Below, in pieces: positions 8,955-17,919 of a stretch of 64,000 nt of DNA. Origin of the DNA: Acetatifactor muris (GTDB lineage: Bacteria > Bacillota > Clostridia > Lachnospirales > Lachnospiraceae); NCBI GenBank assembly GCA_023663635.1, contig JAMPHD010000001.1, forward strand, positions 454,383-518,382, read 5' to 3'. Under the pieces are notes generated by a model. That model ran no database searches, was not told the origin of the DNA, and saw only the letters and a program-made list of their open reading frames with translations. A program made the translations under genes and the position numbers. How positions within the stretch are numbered: position 1 is the first letter of the stretch; each line of letters opens with the position of its first letter.

Positions 8955-10130
8955 ATGAGTTTTTGGAGGAAACTTTTTCGATTGCCCTTCCGGCGAAAGC
9001 AGGAAATGCCGGAGGCGGAGTGGGAAGAGATCGTATATGACCACACGGAGGTGGATTTTGACGACGAAGAACAGCGGAGCAGATATATCACCAACTGTCT
9101 GGAGCAGATCTCGGAGGCCACCAGAGAGATGGGGTATCTGAACGGGGAGTATGGTCTGGTGACGGCGTATCTGACGGATATGGAGGAGATCGAGGCGCTG
9201 CCGGAGGAGCCCAGGGAGGAGCTGAACCGCGTGGCCAACCGTCTGGTCTCATTGGAAAAAGAACGGCAGCAGTATATGGACCGGAAGAACCGTATGAAGG
9301 ACAGCGATTATTTCCGTATGCGCAAGCAGGAGGGGGAGGTGCAGACAGGCATCGGCAAACTCAAGGACGCGGAGCGGTATGACCGCCTGGTCAAGTCGGA
9401 TCTGCAGAGACTGGACAGGGAGAGACATGCCTATGCGTACCGCAGGTCGGAACTCATCAACATGCAGACCAATCTCAGGGGCATGGCGGCTATTTTTGCC
9501 GGCGCCCTGGTGGCCTGTATCATCATGTTGGCCGTGCTGCAGTTTGTGTTCAAGATGAACGCGAGCGTGGGATTTTTTATCACGATATTGGCCGCCGCCA
9601 TCGCCATCACGGTGGTGTGTGTGAAATATATGGACGCGGACCGGGAGATCGGCTCTGTGGAGCGCGCCATCAGCAAGTTGGTACAGCTGCAGAACCGGGT
9701 GAAGATCCGCTATGTCAACAATGAGAAACTGCTTGAGTATCTCTACATCAAATACGAGACGGAGAGCGCGGAGGCTCTGGAGAAGAGTTGGGAGTGTTAT
9801 CAAAACGAGAAGGAGGAGCGCAAGCAGTACGCGGAGGCGGAGGCCAAGACGGATTATTATCAGCGTGAACTGGTGAGGCAGCTCGCCCAATTCAGGGTCA
9901 GTGATCCCGGAAGATGGGTGAATCAGGTGCAGGCGCTGTTGGATCCCCGGGAGATGGTGGAGATCCGACATGAACTGATCCTGCGGAGACAGGCGCTGCG
10001 GCAGCAGTTGGATTATAATAATAATGTGGCGCAGACGGCCAGAAATGAGATCATGAGCGTGGTGAAGGAACATCCCCAATACGGTTCGGAGATCTTGGAC
10101 ATGGTGGATCTGTATGACAGAAACAACTAA
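8955..10130 (+). CDS. Coiled-coil membrane protein of the Hsp70-like cluster
   Basis: This protein of about 391 residues has a charged N-terminal coiled coil (about residues 30-165), two adjacent hydrophobic segments (about 174-198 and 204-225, AGALVACIIMLAVLQFVF and GFFITILAAAIAITVVCV) separated by a very short loop, and a second long charged coiled coil to the end. Both coiled coils should therefore lie on the same side of the membrane, most likely the cytoplasm. I chose ATG 8955 because AGAGGTG lies 6 bases upstream. An in-frame GTG at 8946 would lie inside that site. As last gene of the cluster it could be the membrane anchor for the soluble partners. Confidence 0.78.
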   Translation: MSFWRKLFRLPFRRKQEMPEAEWEEIVYDHTEVDFDDEEQRSRYITNCLEQISEATREMGYLNGEYGLVTAYLTDMEEIEALPEEPREELNRVANRLVSLEKERQQYMDRKNRMKDSDYFRMRKQEGEVQTGIGKLKDAERYDRLVKSDLQRLDRERHAYAYRRSELINMQTNLRGMAAIFAGALVACIIMLAVLQFVFKMNASVGFFITILAAAIAITVVCVKYMDADREIGSVERAISKLVQLQNRVKIRYVNNEKLLEYLYIKYETESAEALEKSWECYQNEKEERKQYAEAEAKTDYYQRELVRQLAQFRVSDPGRWVNQVQALLDPREMVEIRHELILRRQALRQQLDYNNNVAQTARNEIMSVVKEHPQYGSEILDMVDLYDRNN

Positions 10131-10208
10131 ATTAGTTCTTGACATTTTGCGTCAAATGTAATTAGCTATAACAGGAACATACAGCAAAGGAAAAGTGAGG
10201 TATCGGGA

Positions 10209-11090
10209 ATGAGTGCAGAAGAAATGAAACCCATCAAAGAGGGAAAGGTGCGGGAGATCTATGACAACGGCGACAGCCTGATCATGGTGGCCACGGACCG
10301 GATCAGTTGTTTTGACGTCATTCTGAACAACAAAGTTACCGGAAAAGGCACCGTGCTCACGCAGATCTCCAAGTTCTGGTTTGACATGACGCGGGATATC
10401 CTGCCCAATCATATGATCTCCGTGGATGTGAAGGATATGCCGGAATTTTTCAGACAGCCCCGATTTGATGGCAACAGCATGATGTGCAGGAAACTCACCA
10501 TGTTGCCCATCGAGTGTATCGTGCGCGGGTATATCACCGGCAGCGGTTGGGCGAGCTATAAGGAGAACGGAACGGTGTGCGGCATCCGTCTGCCGGAGGG
10601 ACTTAAGGAATCCGACAAACTTCCCGAGCCGATCTACACGCCTTCCACCAAGGCGGATCTGGGCGATCACGACGAGAATATTTCCTTTGAGCAGAGCGTG
10701 GATTATCTGGAGAAACGCTTTCCCGGCAAAGGGGCGGAATACGCGGCGAAACTTCGGGATTACACCATCGCGTTATATAAGAAATGCGCGGACTACGCGC
10801 TGACCAAGGGCATCATCATCGCGGACACCAAGTTTGAGTTCGGATTGGATGAAGACGGAAATATTGTGTTGGGAGATGAGATGCTCACCCCCGACAGCTC
10901 CCGTTTCTGGCCGGCGGAAGGATATGAGGCCGGACACGGACAGCCCTCCTTTGACAAGCAGTTTGCGAGAGATTGGCTGAAGGCCAACGAGGGACATGAC
11001 TGGACTCTGCCGCAGGATATCGTGGACAGGACGATCGATAAATATCTGCAGGCCTATGAGTTGCTCACGGGCAAAAAATTAGATATCTGA
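10209..11090 (+). CDS. purC: Phosphoribosylaminoimidazole-succinocarboxamide synthase
   Basis: PurC joins CAIR and aspartate with ATP to give SAICAR in purine synthesis. The 293-residue length is typical of the longer form. Recognisable segments are KEGKVREIYD near the N-terminus (ATP site), DRISCFDV, VRGYITGSGWASYKENGTVC and the ADTKFEFGLDE motif. AGTGAGGT lies upstream of the ATG. It leads the purine block; purF begins 36 bases downstream. A TTGACA at 10139-10144 lies upstream but has no well-spaced -10 box. Confidence 0.96.
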   Translation: MSAEEMKPIKEGKVREIYDNGDSLIMVATDRISCFDVILNNKVTGKGTVLTQISKFWFDMTRDILPNHMISVDVKDMPEFFRQPRFDGNSMMCRKLTMLPIECIVRGYITGSGWASYKENGTVCGIRLPEGLKESDKLPEPIYTPSTKADLGDHDENISFEQSVDYLEKRFPGKGAEYAAKLRDYTIALYKKCADYALTKGIIIADTKFEFGLDEDGNIVLGDEMLTPDSSRFWPAEGYEAGHGQPSFDKQFARDWLKANEGHDWTLPQDIVDRTIDKYLQAYELLTGKKLDI

Positions 11091-11126
11091 CGGCCTTTCG
11101 GGACCGATATGGAAAGGGATGACAGT

Positions 11127-12575
11127 ATGAGCGGGAAAGTTTGCGTACAGGAGCCGGTGCAGGACAAGCTTAGAGAGGAGTGCGGCGTCTTCGGCATCTA
11201 TGATTTTGACGGCAGGGATGTGTCCGCGACCATCTATTACGGGCTGTTGGCGCTGCAGCACAGAGGACAGGAGAGCTGCGGTATCGCGGTCAGTGACACC
11301 AAGGGACCCAAGGGCAGAGTGACTTCCTTCAAGGACATGGGACTGGTGAACGAGGCCTTTACGTCGGAGCATCTGGAGCAGATGAAAGGCGATATCGGCG
11401 TGGGACATGTGAGATACTCCACGGCCGGGAGCTCCGTGCGGGAGAACGCGCAGCCTCTGGTCCTGAATTATGTGAAGGGGACGTTGGGGCTCGCCCACAA
11501 CGGCAATCTCATCAATGCGCCGGAACTGCGCAGGGAATTGGAGTACACGGGGGCGATCTTTCAGACCACCATCGACTCGGAGGTCATCGCCTACCATATC
11601 GCCAGAGAGAGGCTGAACTCCAAGACCGTGGAGGAGGCCGTGGGACGCGCCATGCGAAAGCTCAAAGGCGCGTATTCTCTGGTCATCATGTCTCCCCGCA
11701 AACTCATCGGCGCGAGGGATCCCTACGGTTTCAGGCCTCTGTGCATCGGAAAGAGAGATAACGCGTATCTGTTGGCGAGCGAGAGCTGCGCGTTGGACGC
11801 GGTGGGAGCCGACTTTATTCGGGATGTATTGCCCGGGGAGGTGGTCACCATTTCGCCCGAGAAGGGGATTGAGTCGGATATGAGCCATGCCCTGCCGCAG
11901 TCGGAACATGCCCGATGCGTGTTTGAATACATTTATTTCGCAAGACCTGACAGCATTTTGGACAATACCGGCGTCTATCACTCCCGCATCATGGCGGGCA
12001 AATTTCTGGCCATGGACTCCCCGGTGGACGCGGATCTGGTGGTGGGAGTGCCGGAGTCCGGAAATTGCGCGGCAATGGGTTACTCCATGCAGTCCGGTAT
12101 CCCCTATGGGATCGCCTTTATGAAGAATACCTATGTGGGACGGACTTTCATCAGTCCGGGGCAGAAGAACAGGGAGAGCAGCGTTTCGGTGAAACTCAAC
12201 CCCATTAGAGAGGCCGTGGAGGGCAAGCGGGTCATCATGATCGACGACAGCATTGTGCGTGGGACGACCTCTGACAGGATCGTGGGTCTGCTGCGGGACG
12301 CGGGGGCAAAGGAAGTACATATGCGTGTCAGCTCCCCGCCGTTTCTGTGGCCCTGCTATTTCGGGACGGATGTGCCCGCGAGAGATCAGCTCATAGCCTA
12401 TCGCCACAGTATCCCTGAGATCTGCGGGATCATCGGCGCGGACAGTCTGGCCTATCTGCGCATCGAGCGTCTGGACGAGATCGTGAACGGACTCGGCATA
12501 TGCAAGGGATGTTTTACGGGCAAATACCCGCTGGATCCTCCCGAGGAGGATATTCGCGGAGACTTTGACAAATAA
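11127..12575 (+). CDS. purF: Amidophosphoribosyltransferase (glutamine PRPP amidotransferase)
   Basis: PurF makes phosphoribosylamine from PRPP and glutamine, the first committed step of purine synthesis. With the start at ATG 11127 (AAAGGGA 7-8 bases upstream) the protein has 482 residues and a short propeptide ending before Cys19 in ECGVFGI, the N-terminal nucleophile after processing, as in the Bacillus-type enzyme. HVRYSTAG and AHNGNL are the glutamine-site segments, and MIDDSIVRGTTSDR is the PRPP loop. Cysteines in CVFEYIYF, PCYFG and GICKGCF fit the 4Fe-4S site of this enzyme class. An alternative ATG at 11109 lacks a good ribosome site. Confidence 0.96.
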   Translation: MSGKVCVQEPVQDKLREECGVFGIYDFDGRDVSATIYYGLLALQHRGQESCGIAVSDTKGPKGRVTSFKDMGLVNEAFTSEHLEQMKGDIGVGHVRYSTAGSSVRENAQPLVLNYVKGTLGLAHNGNLINAPELRRELEYTGAIFQTTIDSEVIAYHIARERLNSKTVEEAVGRAMRKLKGAYSLVIMSPRKLIGARDPYGFRPLCIGKRDNAYLLASESCALDAVGADFIRDVLPGEVVTISPEKGIESDMSHALPQSEHARCVFEYIYFARPDSILDNTGVYHSRIMAGKFLAMDSPVDADLVVGVPESGNCAAMGYSMQSGIPYGIAFMKNTYVGRTFISPGQKNRESSVSVKLNPIREAVEGKRVIMIDDSIVRGTTSDRIVGLLRDAGAKEVHMRVSSPPFLWPCYFGTDVPARDQLIAYRHSIPEICGIIGADSLAYLRIERLDEIVNGLGICKGCFTGKYPLDPPEEDIRGDFDK

Positions 12576-12655
12576 GATCCTGTGTGCGTATTGTATGGCG
12601 GAATAAGAACTGCCGGATGGGGTCTGACGGAATGAGGAAGAGAGCGGAGAGCGCC

Positions 12656-13261
12656 ATGCGGATCAAGATATGCGGTCTCACGGATGTGAGAGAGGCGGAA
12701 TATTTAAATAAGAATCAGGTGGACTACGCGGGGATCGTCCTCTTTTATGAGAAGAGCAAGCGCAATATGTGCATAGAGGAGGCAAAGCCGATCCTTAGTG
12801 CGCTGTCGCCCGGAATCCAAAAGGTGGCGGTCATGGTGTCGCCCACGGAGAGCCAGGTGCGGCAGGCTGCGGAGGCGGGGTTTGATCTGGCGCAGGTGCA
12901 CGGGGAACTGCATGACGGCGTGACGGATGTGCTGCCCGTGTGGAAAGCCTTTAACATGTCGGATATGAACCGACTGGATCTGTATCGGAGAGATCCCGGG
13001 GTGACGGGCTATGTGTTTGACGCTTGGGAGCCCGGGAGCGGCAAGCCCTGTGACTGGAATATGCTGCGGGAGCTGTCGAGAGATGCCGGAAAGTTGTTCA
13101 TGTTGGCAGGAGGACTGCGCGCGGAGAATGTGGCGGATGCCATTCGCTTTGTCCGGCCGGACGGTGTGGACGTGTCCTCCGGGGTGGAGTACGCGGACAG
13201 GCCCGGCAAGGATCCGGAGCGGGTGGATGCCTTTGTGGCGAGCGTACGAGGTTCGCGATGA
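12656..13261 (+). CDS. trpF: Phosphoribosylanthranilate isomerase
   Basis: TrpF is a TIM-barrel enzyme that isomerises phosphoribosylanthranilate in tryptophan synthesis. The 201-residue product starts with MRIKICGLTDVREAEYL, which has the catalytic Cys. It continues with the DYAGIVLF, DLAQVHGE and FMLAGGL segments of the family, and ends with DGVDVSSGVEYADRPGKDPERV. I chose ATG 12656 because the family begins just before KICG; upstream in-frame starts at 12584 and 12632 are less likely. It is oddly placed: no other trp gene is in the window and it sits between purF and a membrane protein. It overlaps the next open frame slightly. Confidence 0.92.
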   Translation: MRIKICGLTDVREAEYLNKNQVDYAGIVLFYEKSKRNMCIEEAKPILSALSPGIQKVAVMVSPTESQVRQAAEAGFDLAQVHGELHDGVTDVLPVWKAFNMSDMNRLDLYRRDPGVTGYVFDAWEPGSGKPCDWNMLRELSRDAGKLFMLAGGLRAENVADAIRFVRPDGVDVSSGVEYADRPGKDPERVDAFVASVRGSR

Positions 13262-13293
13262 TCCGGGCCGACCGGCGTGAGAGAGGAACAGGG

Positions 13294-14862
13294 ATGCCTG
13301 ATAAATACATCAAACAAATAAAAGAGAATCCGGCGCGGTTGTGCTTGGCCTTGTTGCTGGCAATCCAACTGATATTGATCGCCTATGGCAATATTGCTTT
13401 GACGGATCAAAATTTGGATTATGACTGTGGTAAACTGTTTCATCATATCCAAATGATGTGGAAAGAGAAAACGTTGCTCCTGCCGAATTGGTCTTATCTC
13501 ACCACGTTGGAATGGGATTGTACCACGGTTTTTGCGCTGCCGCTGTATGGGCTGACGGGAAATATCTGTTTGGCGGCGGCAATATCCGATATTCTGCTCC
13601 TGTTGCTTTTGGTGGCGACTCTCTTTTATCTGTTTCAGGGACAGAGCGTTTTGTATCCTTTACTTGCCGCAAATTTGATCTGTCTGCCCTATCGGATCGG
13701 TATGTTGGACTATTATAATATGCTGTTCTTCATGGGAGCGCAATATATCATCAAAGTGATGGTCCCGCTGTTGGCCGTGGGGCTCGTGTTGGCAGTGGAG
13801 CGCCGTGCCGAAAAGGAACAATCCCGTGGCTTTTGGTTTTTCTTTGGATTGTATGTGGTATTTCTGACGGTGTGCAGTATGTCCGGCAGTATGTATGTGG
13901 CCGTCTGCGGCCTGTTTCCGGTGTTTGCCACATATCTGTGCCATAAATTCATGACATGGAAGAGAATACCCGTAAGGTCGGCAGGCCTTATGGGAGCAAC
14001 CCTGTTGTGCGCCGCGGCGGGCACGGGAGTGAACCATGCGGTGATGGGCGGCACCCGGGGAGACAGCATGGTCCTGTGTAATGTCTATGAGTTGTGGAAT
14101 AATATACAATCCGGTTTTATGGGAATGTTTGAATTGTTTGGCGGGCTTACCCCGAACAATCCCGCCATTATCTCTGGGGAGGGAATCGCTGTCATGGGTA
14201 AATTTTGTCTGACGGCGCTGTTTCTCGTCTGCGGGATATCCGCCGCGGTTTCCTGCCGCAAGGGGAGGGGAGATCTGAGAATGCTCCTGCTGCTTTCCGT
14301 ATTCGGATGGAATTGGTTTGTGCTGATGGTCTCCAACGTGAGGGCCGGGTCTGCCACCTATGAATATCGATATCATCTGATCGGAATGTTGCCGCTCATG
14401 TGTGTCGCGGCCATTGTATTGATCCAAAAGTGGCAGAAGATGGTTTCCGGACAGCGCGTGATATTGTTTGCAGGGGGGATGGCGGCGTTGATCTTTCTGA
14501 ATGCGGTATCCTTTAAAGCGCTGTTTGAGCGCGGGGAACAGAATGCGGAGCTGAAGGAATTTTGCGCGTATTTTGAACAGAGCGATCTGGAGATCGTCTA
14601 TCTCAACGATGCGGGTGACGCGGATATCTGCCGGGTGTTGGATGACCATATCCTGTATATCGGATTGGAGGATGATGGCACCACATGGGCTTATGACAAT
14701 TATGCCGAGTACAACGGAGGCGTGATGCAGACGGAGGGCGTGGTCGTGGCAGTGGATATGGCAAAGGAAGATTTGGGAGAGAGTTTTTATATTTTAGACC
14801 ATAAACTGGTATGGTTCGACACGGTGGCCAACAGAAAGCTGTATTATGTGGAAAATGAGTAG
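13294..14862 (+). CDS. Polytopic membrane protein, possibly GT-C glycosyltransferase-like
   Basis: This 522-residue protein has roughly ten to eleven hydrophobic segments over residues 15-430 and a soluble C-terminal part of about 90 residues. The first extracytoplasmic loop contains NLDYDCGKLFHHIQMMW, with an acidic pair where GT-C enzymes carry catalytic acid residues, but no family signature could be confirmed. ATG 13294 is preceded by GAGAGG at 7 bases. The gene is less GC-rich than the purine genes around it, suggesting later insertion into the block. Function is unknown; lipid-linked sugar transfer is one possibility. Confidence 0.7.
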   Translation: MPDKYIKQIKENPARLCLALLLAIQLILIAYGNIALTDQNLDYDCGKLFHHIQMMWKEKTLLLPNWSYLTTLEWDCTTVFALPLYGLTGNICLAAAISDILLLLLLVATLFYLFQGQSVLYPLLAANLICLPYRIGMLDYYNMLFFMGAQYIIKVMVPLLAVGLVLAVERRAEKEQSRGFWFFFGLYVVFLTVCSMSGSMYVAVCGLFPVFATYLCHKFMTWKRIPVRSAGLMGATLLCAAAGTGVNHAVMGGTRGDSMVLCNVYELWNNIQSGFMGMFELFGGLTPNNPAIISGEGIAVMGKFCLTALFLVCGISAAVSCRKGRGDLRMLLLLSVFGWNWFVLMVSNVRAGSATYEYRYHLIGMLPLMCVAAIVLIQKWQKMVSGQRVILFAGGMAALIFLNAVSFKALFERGEQNAELKEFCAYFEQSDLEIVYLNDAGDADICRVLDDHILYIGLEDDGTTWAYDNYAEYNGGVMQTEGVVVAVDMAKEDLGESFYILDHKLVWFDTVANRKLYYVENE

Positions 14863-14902
14863 AGGGTCGGAAATTTTCCATGAAAGGCGCCCCTGGTTCA
14901 AC

Positions 14903-14931
14903 TTGACTATTCGGGCGACATAGGATACCAT
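14903..14931 (+). promoter_or_regulatory. Putative purB promoter
   Basis: TTGACT (14903-14908), a 17-base spacer and TACCAT (14926-14931) lie about 40 bases before the purB start. This suggests purB and the genes after it can be transcribed independently of purC-purF. Confidence 0.45.
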
Positions 14932-14969
14932 TAAGGAGTGGATTTGTATAAAATAAAAGGAGACAGAAG

Positions 14970-16421
14970 ATGAGTACAGACCGTTATCAGAGCCCTTTAT
15001 CCGAGCGCTACGCGAGCCGGGAGATGCAGTATATCTTCTCTCAGGACATGAAATTCCGCACATGGAGAAAGTTGTGGATCGCCTTGGCGGAGACGGAAAA
15101 GGAGCTTGGACTTTCGCGGGACGGCGTCCCCGTGATCACCGATGAGCAGATCGAAGAGTTGAAAGCTCATGCGGAGGATATCAATTATGAGGTGGCGAGG
15201 GCGCGGGAGAAAGAGGTGCGCCATGATGTCATGAGCCATGTCTATGCCTATGGGCAGCAGTGCCCCAAGGCGGCGGGGATCATCCATCTGGGAGCCACAT
15301 CCTGCTATGTGGGAGACAATACGGACATCATCGTGATGACCGAGGCTTTGAAACTGGTGAAGAAGAAACTGGTGAACGTGATCAAAGAACTGGCTGATTT
15401 CGCGGACCAATACAAGGGACAGCCCACTTTGGCGTTCACCCATTTTCAGCCGGCGCAGCCCACCACCGTGGGCAAGCGCGCGACGCTGTGGCTGCAGGAG
15501 TTCTCACTGGATCTGGAGGATCTGGACCATGTGCTGAACAACATGAAACTCTTGGGCTCCAAGGGGACCACGGGTACGCAGGCGTCTTTCCTGGAGCTGT
15601 TTGACGGGGATCTGGAGACGGTGAGACGGATCGACCCCATGATCGCGGCCAAGATGGGATTCAAGGAGTGCTATCCGGTGTCCGGACAGACTTATTCCCG
15701 CAAGGTGGACACGAGAGTGGCCAATGTGTTGGCGGGGATAGCGGCCAGCGCGCACAAGATGAGCAATGACATCCGGCTGTTACAGCATCTGAAGGAAGTG
15801 GAGGAGCCCTTTGAAAAGAGCCAGATCGGGTCCTCCGCCATGGCGTATAAGCGCAATCCCATGCGCAGTGAGAGGATCGCGTCTCTGTCGCGCTATGTGA
15901 TGATCGACGCGCTGAATCCCGCGATCACCTCAGCCACCCAGTGGTTTGAGCGCACGTTGGACGATTCCGCCAACAAGAGACTGTCTATCCCGGAGGGCTT
16001 TCTGGCCGTTGACGGCATTCTGGATCTGTGCCTGAACGTGGTGGACGGGTTGGTGGTATATCCCAAGGTGATCGAGAAACGTCTGATGAGTGAACTGCCC
16101 TTTATGGCAACGGAAAATATCATGATGGACGCGGTGAAACTGGGCGGGAACCGCCAGGAACTGCATGAGCGCATACGGGAATTGTCCATGGAGGCGGGCA
16201 GAAACGTGAAGGTGGAGGGAAAGGAGAACAATCTTCTGGAGTTGATCGCCGCAGACCCCGCTTTCAGCATGACCTTGGAGGATCTGCAAAAATGCATGGA
16301 TCCGTCCCGGTATGTGGGCTGTTCCAAGGAACAGGTGGAGGCTTTCCTCGCGGAGGTCATCCGGCCGATCCTGGAGGACAATAAGGAACTGCTCGGCGTG
16401 AAAGCTGAGATCAATGTGTGA
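14970..16421 (+). CDS. purB: Adenylosuccinate lyase
   Basis: PurB cleaves SAICAR and adenylosuccinate, releasing fumarate, and acts twice in purine synthesis. The 483-residue protein has the fumarase/aspartase-superfamily signature loop SSAMAYKRNPMRSER, and GATSCYVGDNTD and FTHFQPAQPTT segments that bear substrate-binding and catalytic residues. AAAGGAG lies just upstream of the ATG. It is followed after 27 bases by the PurF paralogue and then purA, so both halves of the AMP branch are adjacent. Confidence 0.96.
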   Translation: MSTDRYQSPLSERYASREMQYIFSQDMKFRTWRKLWIALAETEKELGLSRDGVPVITDEQIEELKAHAEDINYEVARAREKEVRHDVMSHVYAYGQQCPKAAGIIHLGATSCYVGDNTDIIVMTEALKLVKKKLVNVIKELADFADQYKGQPTLAFTHFQPAQPTTVGKRATLWLQEFSLDLEDLDHVLNNMKLLGSKGTTGTQASFLELFDGDLETVRRIDPMIAAKMGFKECYPVSGQTYSRKVDTRVANVLAGIAASAHKMSNDIRLLQHLKEVEEPFEKSQIGSSAMAYKRNPMRSERIASLSRYVMIDALNPAITSATQWFERTLDDSANKRLSIPEGFLAVDGILDLCLNVVDGLVVYPKVIEKRLMSELPFMATENIMMDAVKLGGNRQELHERIRELSMEAGRNVKVEGKENNLLELIAADPAFSMTLEDLQKCMDPSRYVGCSKEQVEAFLAEVIRPILEDNKELLGVKAEINV

Positions 16422-16448
16422 CAAAGGAGAGAATTAGAGGAGAGAACT

Positions 16449-17855
16449 ATGGGAGGATTTTTTGGAGTTGCAGCCAAGGAAGATTGTGTGTTTGACCTGT
16501 TTTTTGGAACGGATTATCACTCTCATCTGGGGACGCGCCGCGCGGGCATGGCGGTCTATGACAGGGAGAAGGGATATGACAGAGCCATCCACAATATCGA
16601 GAATTCACCTTTTCGCACCAAATTTGACAAAGATATGAATGCCATGAGGGGGCATCTGGGCATCGGATGCATTTCCGACTATGAGCCGCAGCCCCTGATC
16701 GTGAGATCCCACCACGGCACCTACGCCATCGCGACGGTGGGCAAGATCAACAATACGGAGAGTATTTTGAAGGAACTGTTCTCCAAGGGCCATTCCCATT
16801 TTCTGGAGATGAGCGGCGGCGACATCAATGCCACGGAATTGGTGGCGGCCATCGTCAATCAGAAGGACAATCTGGTGGAGGGAATACAATACGCTCAGGA
16901 GTTGATCGAGGGTTCCATGACCATGTTGGTGATGACGCCAAAGGGGATCTATGCCGCCAGGGACCGCATGGGCAGGACCCCCGTGATCATCGGCAAAAAG
17001 GCGGACGCGTTCTGCGTGACTTTCGAGAGCTTTGCCTATCTGAATCTGGGCTATACGGACGAGAGAGAACTGGGCCCCGGAGAGATCGCGGTGGTGACGC
17101 CGGAGGGCGTGCGGACTCTGGTAAATCCAGGGAAGGATATGAAGATCTGTACGTTCCTGTGGGTGTATTACGGTTATCCGTCCTCCTCTTACGAGGGCGT
17201 CAGCGTGGAGCAGATGCGCTATAACTGCGGCGCTCTTCTGGCGCAGCGCGACCATGCGCAGCCGGATATCGTGGCGGGGGTGCCGGACTCCGGAACCGCC
17301 CATGCCATCGGCTATTCGAACCGCTCGGGCATTCCCTTTTCCCGGCCGTTCATCAAGTACACGCCCACATGGCCCCGCTCGTTTATGCCCACCATTCAGA
17401 CGCAGCGCAATCTCATCGCGCGGATGAAACTGATCCCGGTACATGAGCTGATCCAGGACAAGAGCCTGTTGCTGATAGACGACTCCATCGTGAGGGGCAC
17501 ACAGCTGCGGGAGACCACGGAGTTTCTGTATCAGAGCGGCGCAAGGGAAGTCCATATACGGCCGGCCTGTCCGCCGTTGCTGTTCGGCTGTAAATATCTG
17601 AATTTTTCCCGCTCTTCCTCGGAGATGGATCTGATCGCCAGAAGGGTGCTGCGGGATATGGAAAAGGAAGGCAGGACCATCGACCTGAAGAATTATGTGG
17701 ATCCGGATACCCCGGAGTACAATGAGATGGTGGAGCATATCGGCAGACAGCTCAATTTTACCAGTCTGCGCTTTAACAGGCTCGACGATATGATCGAAGC
17801 CGTGGGTATCGGGCGGGAAAAACTCTGCACCTATTGTTGGGACGGCAGGGAATAG
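16449..17855 (+). CDS. PurF-like phosphoribosyltransferase lacking glutaminase residues
   Basis: This 468-residue paralogue of PurF keeps the PRPP loop (LLLIDDSIVRGTQLRE) and the GVPDSGTAHAIGY segment of the transferase domain. Where PurF has its catalytic N-terminal Cys (CGVFGI), this protein reads MGGFFGV, so glycine replaces the nucleophile. The glutamine-binding HVRYSTAG and AHNGN segments are also replaced (GHLGIGCISDYEPQP and IATVGKINN). It also contains extra loops, such as TPTWPRSFMPTIQTQ. It may use free ammonia or another amine, or regulate PurF. It lies between purB and purA and is probably co-transcribed. Automated annotation would call it amidophosphoribosyltransferase, which overstates the evidence. 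Confidence 0.85.
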   Translation: MGGFFGVAAKEDCVFDLFFGTDYHSHLGTRRAGMAVYDREKGYDRAIHNIENSPFRTKFDKDMNAMRGHLGIGCISDYEPQPLIVRSHHGTYAIATVGKINNTESILKELFSKGHSHFLEMSGGDINATELVAAIVNQKDNLVEGIQYAQELIEGSMTMLVMTPKGIYAARDRMGRTPVIIGKKADAFCVTFESFAYLNLGYTDERELGPGEIAVVTPEGVRTLVNPGKDMKICTFLWVYYGYPSSSYEGVSVEQMRYNCGALLAQRDHAQPDIVAGVPDSGTAHAIGYSNRSGIPFSRPFIKYTPTWPRSFMPTIQTQRNLIARMKLIPVHELIQDKSLLLIDDSIVRGTQLRETTEFLYQSGAREVHIRPACPPLLFGCKYLNFSRSSSEMDLIARRVLRDMEKEGRTIDLKNYVDPDTPEYNEMVEHIGRQLNFTSLRFNRLDDMIEAVGIGREKLCTYCWDGRE

Positions 17856-17919
17856 ACAAAGATCCGAGACTGACAAATATGGTTTGGGCCGGACATGCCG
17901 GCGGGAAACGGAGGAGACA

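Noticed and set aside
10139..10172. purC promoter TTGACA followed by TATAAC
   Set aside because: The spacing is 22 bases, outside the accepted range. TTGAC/GTCAA pairing is only 5 bases, so no operator is claimed.
11079..12407. Antisense reading frame of 442 codons
   Set aside because: It mirrors purF. The sense frame has complete enzyme motifs and a ribosome site.
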